A stretch of 64,000 nucleotides of DNA from Ensifer sp. LC11. Lineage in GTDB: Bacteria; Pseudomonadota; Alphaproteobacteria; Rhizobiales; Rhizobiaceae. The position numbers were made by a program, and so were the translations under genes. Shown here in pieces: positions 45,535 to 53,408 of this stretch. How positions within the stretch are numbered: the stretch's first letter is position 1; the number at the start of each line of letters is the position of its first letter. Location of the stretch: contig NZ_MBSO01000008.1 of NCBI RefSeq assembly GCF_001695835.1, positions 1 through 64,000 on the forward strand, read 5' to 3'. The notes beneath the pieces were generated by a model. That model did not search any database. It was not told the origin of the DNA and saw only the letters and a list, made by a program, of their open reading frames with translations.

Positions 45535-45747
45535 ATGAGCAAGCAGGTTATCGAATTTGGCGGCGAAGCCGTCGGTGTTGTTGTCCCGGATGAAGATCGG
45601 TTCAAGTTCCTCGCCGTGAAGTATCACGTCTGGGATCTGGACGCGAAGCGCTTCGGTTCGGCCGATGAGGCGCGCGCCGCAATCCGCCAATTGCTGGCCC
45701 ATCAGGCAGTCCAGGCGCGGCGGCAGGGCCATAGCGCGGCCGCCTGA
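45535..45747 (+). CDS. Conserved hypothetical small protein
   Basis: This 70-residue ORF (start MSKQVIEFGGEAVG) has a short predicted beta-beta-alpha layout (VGVVVPDEDRFKFLAVKYHVWDL split as VGVVVPDED and FLAVKYHVWDLD), then the helix SADEARAAIRQLLAHQ. No signal peptide or membrane helix is present. AAGGAG is 10 bases upstream of the ATG. It resembles small cytosolic proteins of unknown function conserved in Rhizobiales, but I have no named family. A 10-bp hairpin (45769-45792) follows. Confidence 0.6.
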   Translation: MSKQVIEFGGEAVGVVVPDEDRFKFLAVKYHVWDLDAKRFGSADEARAAIRQLLAHQAVQARRQGHSAAA

Positions 45748-45768
45748 GGGCAATTGGCGGGACCAGCG

Positions 45769-45792
45769 AGGAAAGCCGTGGGCGGCTTTCCT
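45769..45792 (+). terminator. 10-bp hairpin after the small hypothetical gene
   Basis: AGGAAAGCCG pairs with CGGCTTTCCT around TGGG. No T-run follows, so it is a weak terminator candidate. Confidence 0.4.
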
Positions 45793-45983
45793 GCCGCCGC
45801 CGCCCTGTTGCTTCCCGACCTCACGGTATTGCGTCGGTCGCTGAAATGATCGCCACGGCCTCGGTCAATTCCCCACTATAAATATATGTTGGCAGTACGT
45901 TTCTTGTGCTATGCCAAGCTATATTTGCATTTGCGCGGACGATTCCCGTTTTCTGGGCGCCGCCGCAGGGAAAGCGTGCCGGA

Positions 45984-46439
45984 ATGCTGACGAAGAAGGG
46001 AAAATACGGACTGAAGGCGTTGGTCGATCTTGCGCGGCTGGGGCCGGGAGAGACCGCCTTCATCACCGAGATCGCCCAGCGCAACAATATCCCGAAGAAG
46101 TTTCTCGATACGATCCTGCTCGAATTGCGCAATGCCGGCATGCTGCGTTCGAAAAAGGGGCCTGGCGGCGGCTATTCGCTGTCGCGTCCCGCGTCTGAAA
46201 TTCGCATCGGCCATGTGATCCGCACGCTGGACGGGCCGCTGGCCCCGATCCGCTGTGCCAGCCGCACCGCCTATGAGGTCTGTGAAGACTGCAACGACCC
46301 CGAGACCTGTCAGGTGCGGGTGTCGATGACCACGGTGCGCGATGCCGTTGCCGCGATCCTCGATTCCATGACGCTCGAGGAATTCGCCGCCGACAAGTCG
46401 ATGCCGCTCGAAACGGTGGAAGAAAAACGGGTAGGCTGA
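45984..46439 (+). CDS. Rrf2-family regulator with Fe-S-type cysteines
   Basis: This 151-residue Rrf2 protein starts MLTKKGKYGLKALVDLA, with the recognition segment NIPKKFLDTILLELRNAG and the wing KKGPGGGYSLSR. A cysteine cluster near residue 93-110 (CASRT, CEDCNDPETC) is typical of members that bind Fe-S or sense thiols. The ATG at 45984 fits the family; residues upstream in frame are not conserved-looking. Upstream DNA is AT-rich and probably carries its promoter. It precedes kpsF by 146 bases. Targets are unknown; an iron-sulfur or sulfur-metabolism role is only a possibility. Confidence 0.85.
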   Translation: MLTKKGKYGLKALVDLARLGPGETAFITEIAQRNNIPKKFLDTILLELRNAGMLRSKKGPGGGYSLSRPASEIRIGHVIRTLDGPLAPIRCASRTAYEVCEDCNDPETCQVRVSMTTVRDAVAAILDSMTLEEFAADKSMPLETVEEKRVG

Positions 46440-46585
46440 CGAAAAACGTCCCCCTTTGCGCCAGTTTTCCCCCGGAACCTGCTTCTAAGGCTTGGTTTGC
46501 CCAGAAAAAGCGCCTATCTGCCCTCAATGGTCTGGCAGGCATCAATTGCGGCCGGCAGCAACGTCTTCGCAGGATTGGGGGCATC

Positions 46586-47596
46586 ATGGGTTTGAGACAT
46601 GCATCGGCGGATGAGCGCACTGCAGTTGCGGCTTTGGAGTCGATCGGCCGGACGCTGACGACCGCGATGGTCGGCATCAAGGCTCTGGTAGATCACCTCG
46701 GCTCCGACGAAGCATTTGCCCGCAGCGTCGTAGATGCCGTCGAACTGATCGGCGAAAGCCAGGGGCGCGTCGTCGTCTCCGGCGTCGGCAAGAGCGGTCA
46801 TATCGGCCGCAAGATCGCTGCGACCCTGGCTTCAACCGGCACGTCCGCCTACTTCGTGCATCCGACCGAAGCGAGCCATGGCGACCTTGGCATGGTCACC
46901 TCGCAGGATGTCCTCATCCTGCTTTCCTGGTCGGGTGAAACGGCCGAGCTCGCCAACATGCTCACCTATGCCAAGCGCTTCAACGTTCCGATCGTATCGA
47001 TCTGCGCGAACCGCGACAGTGTGCTGGCGCGAAACTCCGAAGTGCCGATCGTGCTGCCAAGGGTGCCGGAGGCCTGTCCGCACGGCCTCGCACCAACCAC
47101 ATCGGCGATGCTGCAGCTCGCCGTCGGCGATGCCCTGGCGATCGCGCTTCTGGAGCGGCGCGGCTTCTCCGCCGAGGATTTCAAGACCTTCCATCCGGGT
47201 GGCAAGCTCGGCGCGCAGTTGCGCCTGGTGCGTGAACTGGCGCACGAGGGCACGCAGATGCCGCTGCTCAGCGTGGGGCGTCCGATGAGCGAAGCTCTGA
47301 TCGAAATGTCGTCGAAGGGCTTCGGTGTCGTTGGTATCGTCGAGGACAACGGCAAGCTCGTCGGTGTGATCACCGACGGTGACCTGCGTCGGCACATGTC
47401 GGGTGACCTGCTCTTGCAGCCGGTCGAAGCGGTGATGTCGCGCAGTCCGCGCGTGATCCGCGGCGACGTGCTGGCGAGCGGCGCCATGGAATTCATGCAG
47501 CAGCACAAGGTCACGGTGCTGTTCGTCGTCGACGATAGCGGAGCGCCCGTCAGCATCCTGCATATCCACGACCTGCTGCGTGCCGGCGTGGTCTGA
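46586..47596 (+). CDS. kpsF: KpsF/GutQ (KdsD) family arabinose-5-phosphate isomerase
   Basis: The 336-residue enzyme converts ribulose-5-phosphate to arabinose-5-phosphate, the first step toward Kdo. The SIS domain has VVVSGVGKSGHIGRK and HPTEASHGDLGM, with LLSWSGETAEL, and the 2xCBS tail starts near residue 225 (LSVGRPMSEALI, VMSRSPRVI). Length matches KdsD/KpsF. A kpsF copy (kpsF3) near rkp-1 genes is known in Sinorhizobium, and rkpJ lies 1.8 kb away here, so this is probably that copy, supplying Kdo-type sugars for K antigen. The Lrp and MFS genes separate it from the rkp operon. Confidence 0.9.
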   Translation: MGLRHASADERTAVAALESIGRTLTTAMVGIKALVDHLGSDEAFARSVVDAVELIGESQGRVVVSGVGKSGHIGRKIAATLASTGTSAYFVHPTEASHGDLGMVTSQDVLILLSWSGETAELANMLTYAKRFNVPIVSICANRDSVLARNSEVPIVLPRVPEACPHGLAPTTSAMLQLAVGDALAIALLERRGFSAEDFKTFHPGGKLGAQLRLVRELAHEGTQMPLLSVGRPMSEALIEMSSKGFGVVGIVEDNGKLVGVITDGDLRRHMSGDLLLQPVEAVMSRSPRVIRGDVLASGAMEFMQQHKVTVLFVVDDSGAPVSILHIHDLLRAGVV

Positions 47597-47629
47597 GCGC
47601 AGCAGGCCAGGTCGTCTGGCGAAAGCAGC

Positions 47630-48154
47630 CTAACCCTTCACCACGGCGGGCCAGTCGCTCGTCGTGCCCGGCTGCACCGGTCGTTCCAGATAGGTCGAAA
47701 GCACCACATAGCTGCGTGTCGCCTTGACGCCGGGCGTGTCGTAGAGACGCGCCAGCAGCCCTTCGAGTGCATGGGTGCTTTCAGTGCGGACCTTGAGCAA
47801 CATGCAGGTATCGCCGGCGACCGAGTGGATCTCCTCCACTTCAGGGCATTCTTCGATGGCCAGCAGCGCCTGTGTCTTGCCCCAGCCGGTCGTGTCGACA
47901 TGGACGAAGGCGAGCAGTGTCTTGCCAAGTGCCTCCGGGTCGATCAGGGCCGACACGCGGCGGATCGCTCCGGATCGCCTCAGCCGCTTCACGCGCTCGT
48001 GCGCCGCTGGCGGCGAAAGCCCGACACGCTCGCCGAGTTCGGCATAGCTCGTGGTCGCATCCTCGACCAGCACGCTTAATAGTTTTCGGTCCATCGCGTC
48101 GAGGTCGCGCTCCGACGGGCGCTTCCGCCGAACGTCATCTGTATTTTGGTCCAT
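47630..48154 (-). CDS. Lrp/AsnC-family transcriptional regulator
   Basis: This 174-residue regulator has an N-terminal helix-turn-helix (LDAMDRKLLSVLVEDATTSYAELGERVGLSPPAAHERVKRL in segments LDAMDRKLLSVL and VGLSPPAAHERVKRL) and the RAM ligand domain (GKTLLAFVHVDT, VAGDTCMLLKV). It is divergent from an MFS transporter gene with 48 bases between starts and a palindrome in that gap, so the transporter is its likely target. The effector is probably an amino acid, by family. It is convergent with kpsF. Confidence 0.9.
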   Translation of the reverse strand: MDQNTDDVRRKRPSERDLDAMDRKLLSVLVEDATTSYAELGERVGLSPPAAHERVKRLRRSGAIRRVSALIDPEALGKTLLAFVHVDTTGWGKTQALLAIEECPEVEEIHSVAGDTCMLLKVRTESTHALEGLLARLYDTPGVKATRSYVVLSTYLERPVQPGTTSDWPAVVKG

Positions 48155-48180
48155 TCCGAGATTTCCTCTTGTGGCTGAAT

Positions 48181-48207
48181 GTCATTCTGAGATCATGAGG
48201 GAATGAC
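48181..48207. promoter_or_regulatory. Inverted repeat in the Lrp/MFS divergent region
   Basis: GTCATTC (48181-48187) and GAATGAC (48201-48207) are exact inverted repeats 13 bases apart. The right arm covers the MFS start codon. It is a candidate Lrp-type binding site or a translation-blocking hairpin. Confidence 0.45.
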
Positions 48208-49375
48208 GAACCTCAATCAATCAATTTCACGCGTTTCGATCGCCAAGGAGCGGATACCGCCTTTCGCCTATCTGCTGACCGGCTGCATCGGCGTCATCGG
48301 CTCCAATTCACTGGCGCTTGGGCCGATCGCGCCGGAAGTGGCAGGAAGCCTCGGCACGGGCGTTCCGTCGGTGATGACTGCTTCGGCCGCCTTTGGTCTT
48401 GGCACCGCGGTCAGCGCCGTCTTTCTTGGCTGGCTTATCGACCGCCATGGGCCGCGTCGCATGTTGGCTGTGGCCTTGCTGCTTCTGGCGGCCGGGCTCG
48501 CCGGCAGTGCGGCTGCGCCAACGCTGCTGTTCCTCGTCGCAGCCCAGCTTGTCGTGGGCCTTGCCGCAGGCATAGCGCTTCCTTCAATCTATACGCTGGC
48601 TTCTGTCATCGCACCGGCCGGCCGCGAGAGCGAGACCATCGGCCTGGTGCTGACCGGCTGGACGCTCAGCATGGTGGCAGGCGTGCCCTTGTCGGCGGCG
48701 GTTGCCGATCTCGCCGGTTGGCGTGCCGTCTACGTTATCGTCGCCGCCGCAACACTGGTCGCATGTGCCGCCGTCCGGCTGGCACCGGTGCGGGAAGGAC
48801 AGGCGGGCAAGGCGACTTCGCCGCTTGCGGCGCTGGGCGTGCGTGGCGTTGCTCCGCTTCTGGTTGCCTGCGCCGCCTTCATGGCCGCTTTTTACGGTGT
48901 CTATGCCTATATCGGCGAGCACCTGCATTCCGCACTTGGCCTGCCCGTCAGCGCCAATGGACTCGTCGCCGTTTCCTATGGTTTCGGCTTCGGTGCCGCT
49001 GCCTTGCTCGATCGGTTGATCGATCGCTTTGGCGCCGGCAGGCTATTGCCGCTGATCTTCCTTGCCGTGGCCGGCGTCTATGGCGCGATGGCGACAGCGA
49101 GCGGTTCCTACTCTGCCATGCTGGTCGTTGTCTTCTTCTGGGGGCTTGCCAACCATTTCGGCCTCAACGTGCTCATCATGCGGCTAACCGGGCTCGATCC
49201 CGCCAAACGCGGCGCAATCATGGGGCTCAACAGCGGCGTCACCTATCTCTCGCTCTTTGCCGGCACGATCGGCTTCGGTGCAGCCTATGCCGAGACCTCA
49301 TTTTCCGCGCTGCCTTTGGCGGCGGCAGGGCTGATGCTGGCCGCCGCTACCGCCGCGGCGCTTGCGCCGCGTTAG
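48203..49375 (+). CDS. MFS transporter (arabinose-efflux-like)
   Basis: This 390-residue major facilitator protein has twelve predicted helices. The A-motif between helices 2 and 3 is visible as GWLIDRHGPRRML, and a PxxYTLAS-type segment follows in helix 4-5. It resembles AraJ/SotB-type drug or sugar-efflux carriers. It is under divergent control with the Lrp regulator, so export of an amino acid or metabolite is plausible. The ribosome site (GAGGGA) is very close to the ATG, so the start is somewhat uncertain. Confidence 0.85.
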   Translation: MTNLNQSISRVSIAKERIPPFAYLLTGCIGVIGSNSLALGPIAPEVAGSLGTGVPSVMTASAAFGLGTAVSAVFLGWLIDRHGPRRMLAVALLLLAAGLAGSAAAPTLLFLVAAQLVVGLAAGIALPSIYTLASVIAPAGRESETIGLVLTGWTLSMVAGVPLSAAVADLAGWRAVYVIVAAATLVACAAVRLAPVREGQAGKATSPLAALGVRGVAPLLVACAAFMAAFYGVYAYIGEHLHSALGLPVSANGLVAVSYGFGFGAAALLDRLIDRFGAGRLLPLIFLAVAGVYGAMATASGSYSAMLVVVFFWGLANHFGLNVLIMRLTGLDPAKRGAIMGLNSGVTYLSLFAGTIGFGAAYAETSFSALPLAAAGLMLAAATAAALAPR

Positions 49376-49399
49376 GTCGACAGCCGACATCTAAAGCCG

Positions 49400-50725
49400 T
49401 TATGGGAGCGAGGCGACCCTGGCCCGTTTTTCCGGCTTGCGGCGCGGCGGCGGATCGACGAAGGCGCCGGGTTCATTGAGGCTGTTCTCGTTCAGCCGTT
49501 TGGCGATCGCTTCGGCGCCGGCATCGGTTCCGGCGCGAGAATAGAAGTTGCCGCGCACCTGGATAGAGGCAGCGAGCAGACGGAACATCGCGTTTGCCAG
49601 GTTCGGTTCCGGCGCCTGCGGCGCCCGCCAGAAGATTTCGAGCGGCTGTTGGTCGGTCAATCCGGCGATATCGAACACGGCGGTGCCGAGCACCTTGACC
49701 GGCCGTCCCTGCTTGAGCGCATGCAAGCCGGCCGTCGAATTCACCGTGATCATGCCTGCGCTCGCCTCGCCAAGCGTGTCGAGGTTGCCGCCGTCCAAGT
49801 AGAAGACACGGCCGCTCAACCCCAGCGCCGCCGCCTTCGCGTCGATGAACTTGCGCCAGGCAATCAGGTCGTTGTCGAGCGGATGCACCTTGAAGACGAT
49901 GCGCGCATCGGGCGTTGCAAAGGCTGAAAAGGAAGTGAGGACTTCAGCGATGGCATCCTTCTGGCTATGGAACGGCGAATGCGCTCGCAGCTGAAAGTCG
50001 GTTTCGAGTTGAAGCGGATAGACGAAATAGGGTGCGTCCTCAGAAAGCAGCCTGGCGACGGTCGCCTCGGCTTCCGCCGAGCGCCGCTTTTCAGAAAGAA
50101 GTCGGCGCACCCAGCCGGCATATTCGGCAAGCGGGTGGAAGATCGCGTGGCGGCGATAGTGCGGAAACAGGAACCAGAAGAAGACGTTCGGCAGATTGTA
50201 GAGCAGGTCGTAGCTCGCATCCGCCAGGAACGTCTGGCTGTAACGCTTGCGCCAGTCCGGCTCCGGCAGGTTCGAAGCGGCTGAAAGGATCTGTCCGGCG
50301 TCGATCGGAAAATGCGAGTTCGACGACATGCCGTTGCGCTCGAGAGTCAGCCAGTCCGGCCGAAGATAGCCCATCTCGATAATGGCGACGCTCACGCCCG
50401 CGCGCCGGGCGACCGCGCTTGCGGCCCGATGATAGGGACGTTCCTCGCCGAGCAGCAGCATGTCGGTGACGCCGTGCTCTGCTATGAAAGTCTCAAGATA
50501 GCCGGGCCAGGCCGTCGCCGTGCCGCGATAGTTGAAGCCGCCTTTGCGCCGCCAGAAGATCTGGTCGCCGGCATTCAGGTTGATCCTCAGGCAGCGGTGG
50601 CCAAGGGCCTCCAGTCGGTCGGCGATCTTGCGGAAGATCGGCGAGGACGGGCCTTGCAGGAACAGGAATACCCGCTGCCTTGGCCGACCGACCGCGCCGG
50701 CCGATGTCATCGAAGCGTTCTCCAT
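49400..50725 (-). CDS. rkpJ: Capsular polysaccharide biosynthesis/export protein RkpJ (KpsS/LipB-like)
   Basis: This 441-residue protein is the last gene of the rkp-1 operon. RkpJ is related to KpsS/KpsC-type proteins that add the first Kdo residues to the lipid anchor of group-II-like capsules. The N-terminal Rossmann-like part reads RVFLFLQGPSSPIF; the second half carries VFKVHPLDND and NSTAGLHALKQGRPVKVLG, the typical capsule-synthesis signature. It has no signal peptide and is probably cytoplasmic or peripheral. It starts 13 bases after the rkpI stop. An internal ATG five codons in is an alternative start. Confidence 0.9.
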   Translation of the reverse strand: MENASMTSAGAVGRPRQRVFLFLQGPSSPIFRKIADRLEALGHRCLRINLNAGDQIFWRRKGGFNYRGTATAWPGYLETFIAEHGVTDMLLLGEERPYHRAASAVARRAGVSVAIIEMGYLRPDWLTLERNGMSSNSHFPIDAGQILSAASNLPEPDWRKRYSQTFLADASYDLLYNLPNVFFWFLFPHYRRHAIFHPLAEYAGWVRRLLSEKRRSAEAEATVARLLSEDAPYFVYPLQLETDFQLRAHSPFHSQKDAIAEVLTSFSAFATPDARIVFKVHPLDNDLIAWRKFIDAKAAALGLSGRVFYLDGGNLDTLGEASAGMITVNSTAGLHALKQGRPVKVLGTAVFDIAGLTDQQPLEIFWRAPQAPEPNLANAMFRLLAASIQVRGNFYSRAGTDAGAEAIAKRLNENSLNEPGAFVDPPPRRKPEKRARVASLP

Positions 50726-50738
50726 CCGTCGACCGCCG

Positions 50739-52331
50739 CTACCGCAGCGTATCCTTTCTAAGGTTCGCGTGGTTGAGAAGCGCCTCGATCAGGTTCCAGG
50801 CTTCAACGTTGCTCGGCTCCGCGGGTTTGTGCGACGACCGTTTTGCCTTGGCGAGCGGCACGATCAGATAGTCCGTGCGCGGATCCGGGAAGGGATCGGC
50901 GAAGGACTTCAGCAGCGGCGCATGATCGCCGTAAAAGACAAGCCAGACCGGACGGTCGAGTTTGTCGAGGTGTTCGCTCAATGTGTTCAGCGCTGCGTCC
51001 GACTGCGCGAGAATGGCGAGATAGATGTCGATGGGATTGGCGAGATCACCGACACGGCCCGGCTCCCACGGGCCGTGATTGGCCATGGACGCGACGAAGA
51101 TGAAACCGCTTTCATCCTCCGGCAGCTTCTCGCATGCGTCGATCACCTTCGCCGCGAGTTTCTCGTCGGAGACATAGGGCCCGTCTCTCTCGGGGCGGTG
51201 ATCGAAGCCATCGAGCATCGTCAGCTTGGAAAAGCCGAGCTGCGGCATCGCCTTGTGCCGAAGGAAGAAGGTCCGGTCATAGGGGTGGATGAAGTGGGTG
51301 TTCCAGCCGGCACGCTTCATTTTTCCCGGCCAGACGACGTCGGCATAGTGTGAGGCGCGCAGGTACGGGTAGCTGGCGTCGACATGAATGTCGTCTGGCA
51401 CCAGGCCGCTGATGACGGCGAATTCGGTGCGCAGCGTGTAGCCGCCCTCAAATACGCTGCTGAGCCGGCCCCACTGCACCGCCTCGCGCCGCAGCCGGTC
51501 CAGCGTCGGCAGCTTCAGCGTATCGACGCCGAAATGCCGCATGTCGATGAAGGATTCCGATTGCCAGACGACGATCAGCGGCGAGCCATCGTCGCCAATC
51601 AGATCCTGCACGGCGGCTCTGACGATTTCCGAGAGTTCCGCGACGATCTTCTCGCGCCGAACCCCGAGCCAGACGATGAAGCGGAAGACGACCGAACCGA
51701 AGGTGCCGAAGCGCACCGTGTTCATCTTGACGTCGAGCACCTTGAGCAGCCGCTGCACCAGTGCTGCGGTCGGGCGGTTCACCGGGCCGTAAAAGAGCAG
51801 GAGCCACGGTCCGTAGGCGATGCCAAGCATCACGAGGATCCAGAAGGCCTTGCCCCGGTCGGGCAGAATGGCCGGCTCGAAATACATATAGAGGCCGGAA
51901 ACGCCGAACACGTAGAGGAACGCGACGGTCCAGAAGACGACGTTCAATGAGCTCGCGTAGAAGATCGTCTTGTACTTGAACACGTCGACGACGAGCGCGA
52001 TGTCGGAAAAGATCAGCGGCTCACGGATGAACTTGAACTTGGCGCGGGAGATGCCCGTGAAGATGATGAAGAAGCTCATCGTGCCGGCAGCCGCATAGAG
52101 CGGCCGCCAGGAACCGGCGAAGAAGCCGGCAAAGACCAGCGCGATGACCGGCAGGCGGGCAAACACATCGATCACGTCCTGCGTCCGCCCGAAGGGCGAC
52201 GGATTGGCGCGCCGCTCTCGCTTCGGCAGAGCAAAACGGTCTGTGAAGAAAATCACCGCACAGGACAGCAGATAACAACAGAGCGTGAGTGTTATCGGGT
52301 AGTCATGCAGTTGAAACGGAAGCAACGCCAA
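50739..52331 (-). CDS. rkpI: Membrane sulfatase-fold protein RkpI
   Basis: The 530-residue protein has about five membrane helices in its first 210 residues and a C-terminal alkaline-phosphatase/sulfatase-fold domain from about 255 (IVVWQSESFID, GGYTLRTEFAVISGL and VFYGDHAPLL with the metal-binding DH). This is the LTA-synthase-like architecture. In the rkp-1 operon it is RkpI, needed for K-antigen production. A transfer of phosphoglycerol-like or other groups to a lipid or glycan is a family-based guess. Its start lies 97 bases after the rkpH stop. Confidence 0.88.
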   Translation of the reverse strand: MALLPFQLHDYPITLTLCCYLLSCAVIFFTDRFALPKRERRANPSPFGRTQDVIDVFARLPVIALVFAGFFAGSWRPLYAAAGTMSFFIIFTGISRAKFKFIREPLIFSDIALVVDVFKYKTIFYASSLNVVFWTVAFLYVFGVSGLYMYFEPAILPDRGKAFWILVMLGIAYGPWLLLFYGPVNRPTAALVQRLLKVLDVKMNTVRFGTFGSVVFRFIVWLGVRREKIVAELSEIVRAAVQDLIGDDGSPLIVVWQSESFIDMRHFGVDTLKLPTLDRLRREAVQWGRLSSVFEGGYTLRTEFAVISGLVPDDIHVDASYPYLRASHYADVVWPGKMKRAGWNTHFIHPYDRTFFLRHKAMPQLGFSKLTMLDGFDHRPERDGPYVSDEKLAAKVIDACEKLPEDESGFIFVASMANHGPWEPGRVGDLANPIDIYLAILAQSDAALNTLSEHLDKLDRPVWLVFYGDHAPLLKSFADPFPDPRTDYLIVPLAKAKRSSHKPAEPSNVEAWNLIEALLNHANLRKDTLR

Positions 52332-52428
52332 GCGGAAACCTTCATGTCTTCATGCCGGCCGACGCCGCTTCATGCGGCACAGCATCCGCTCGACACTTAA
52401 ATCCTATCGCTCACAGGTACAAGCGCCG

Positions 52429-53268
52429 TCAGGTTTGTCGCTCCGACACTCCACGGTTATGCTCGGCGGGCGGGGCATCCTCAACGATGGCCCTGTCGAA
52501 CCACCAGTTGAGAAGCGGGCGGACGGCCGGTCCGAAACGGCCGAGCAGGTAAAGCGTCAGGCCGAAATAGACTTCGAACGGACCCCGGTCGATGCCTCTG
52601 ACAATCTGCTTCGCCACCGCATCTGCCGGCCAGGGCCGGACGGTGCCCATGATCCTGGCTGCTTCCGGCGGGCGGGTTGCGAGTTCGTGGCGGAGCTGCG
52701 GTGTCTCGGTATCGGGCGGAAAACAAACCGAGACGCCGACACCGTGCGGCCGCGCTTCCGAGCGGAGCGCCTGGGCAAAGCCATGCAGGGCGAATTTGGA
52801 GGCGCTATAGGCCGAATAGCCATAGATGCCGATAAGACCGGCGCCGGAGGAAATCATCATGATCCTGCCGCGGCCGCGCCGCTTCATGCCGTCATAGACC
52901 GCCCGCACCGCATGCACCGTGCCGGAAAAATTGGTTTCCATCTGCCGCTGGAATGCGGCGCTGTCGAGCTCCTCGAAACGGCCCGGCTCGACGATGCCTG
53001 CGGAAGCCACCAGGATGTCGCAGGGTCCGAAGGCGGTCTCGCACCGCCGTATGGCTGCAGCGACTTCACTCTCCCGAGCGACATCCGCCGCCTCGATCCT
53101 GATGTTGTCGACGCTCATTCCCTTGGAGGCAGCGAGGTCTGTTTGCGCGTGCGCCAGGTGATCGCGCGAGCGCGCGATCAGCGAGACGCGTGCGCCGCGC
53201 GCCACGTAAATCGAAGCGACGGCATGTCCGATACCGCTCGATCCACCGGTGATGATCACATGCGTCAT
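52429..53268 (-). CDS. rkpH: Short-chain dehydrogenase/reductase RkpH
   Basis: This 279-residue SDR has the cofactor motif TGGSSGIGHAVA, NAG-like ASAG, catalytic Ser in MISSGAGLIG and YSAYSASK with the Tyr-Lys pair. In the rkp-1 region RkpH acts after RkpA/RkpG and would reduce the keto group left by the oxoamine-synthase-like RkpG, by analogy with 3-ketosphinganine reductase. That reaction is an inference. It lies between rkpG and rkpI on the minus strand, with a dispersed palindrome upstream. A helix near the C-terminus may associate with the membrane. Confidence 0.92.
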   Translation of the reverse strand: MTHVIITGGSSGIGHAVASIYVARGARVSLIARSRDHLAHAQTDLAASKGMSVDNIRIEAADVARESEVAAAIRRCETAFGPCDILVASAGIVEPGRFEELDSAAFQRQMETNFSGTVHAVRAVYDGMKRRGRGRIMMISSGAGLIGIYGYSAYSASKFALHGFAQALRSEARPHGVGVSVCFPPDTETPQLRHELATRPPEAARIMGTVRPWPADAVAKQIVRGIDRGPFEVYFGLTLYLLGRFGPAVRPLLNWWFDRAIVEDAPPAEHNRGVSERQT

Positions 53269-53287
53269 GCTGACTTTCCGCTCTCGA

Positions 53288-53330
53288 GCAATTCCAGGAA
53301 AAGCGCGAAGCAGCTTTCGTCCGGAATTGC
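53288..53330. repeat. Rhizobial palindromic element between rkpG and rkpH
   Basis: GCAATTCC (53288-53295) and GGAATTGC (53323-53330) bracket a pairing AAAGC/GCTTT. This GCAATTCC...GGAATTGC pattern is a well-known dispersed palindrome of rhizobial genomes. It sits in the 140-base gap inside the rkp operon. Confidence 0.7.
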
Positions 53331-53408
53331 GTGAAAAGATAGAGCCCTTCCATGGTTCGTTGCTTGCTGGAAGCGCTCCGGCATGTCCGGCGGCTATGCG
53401 GGTTCGGC

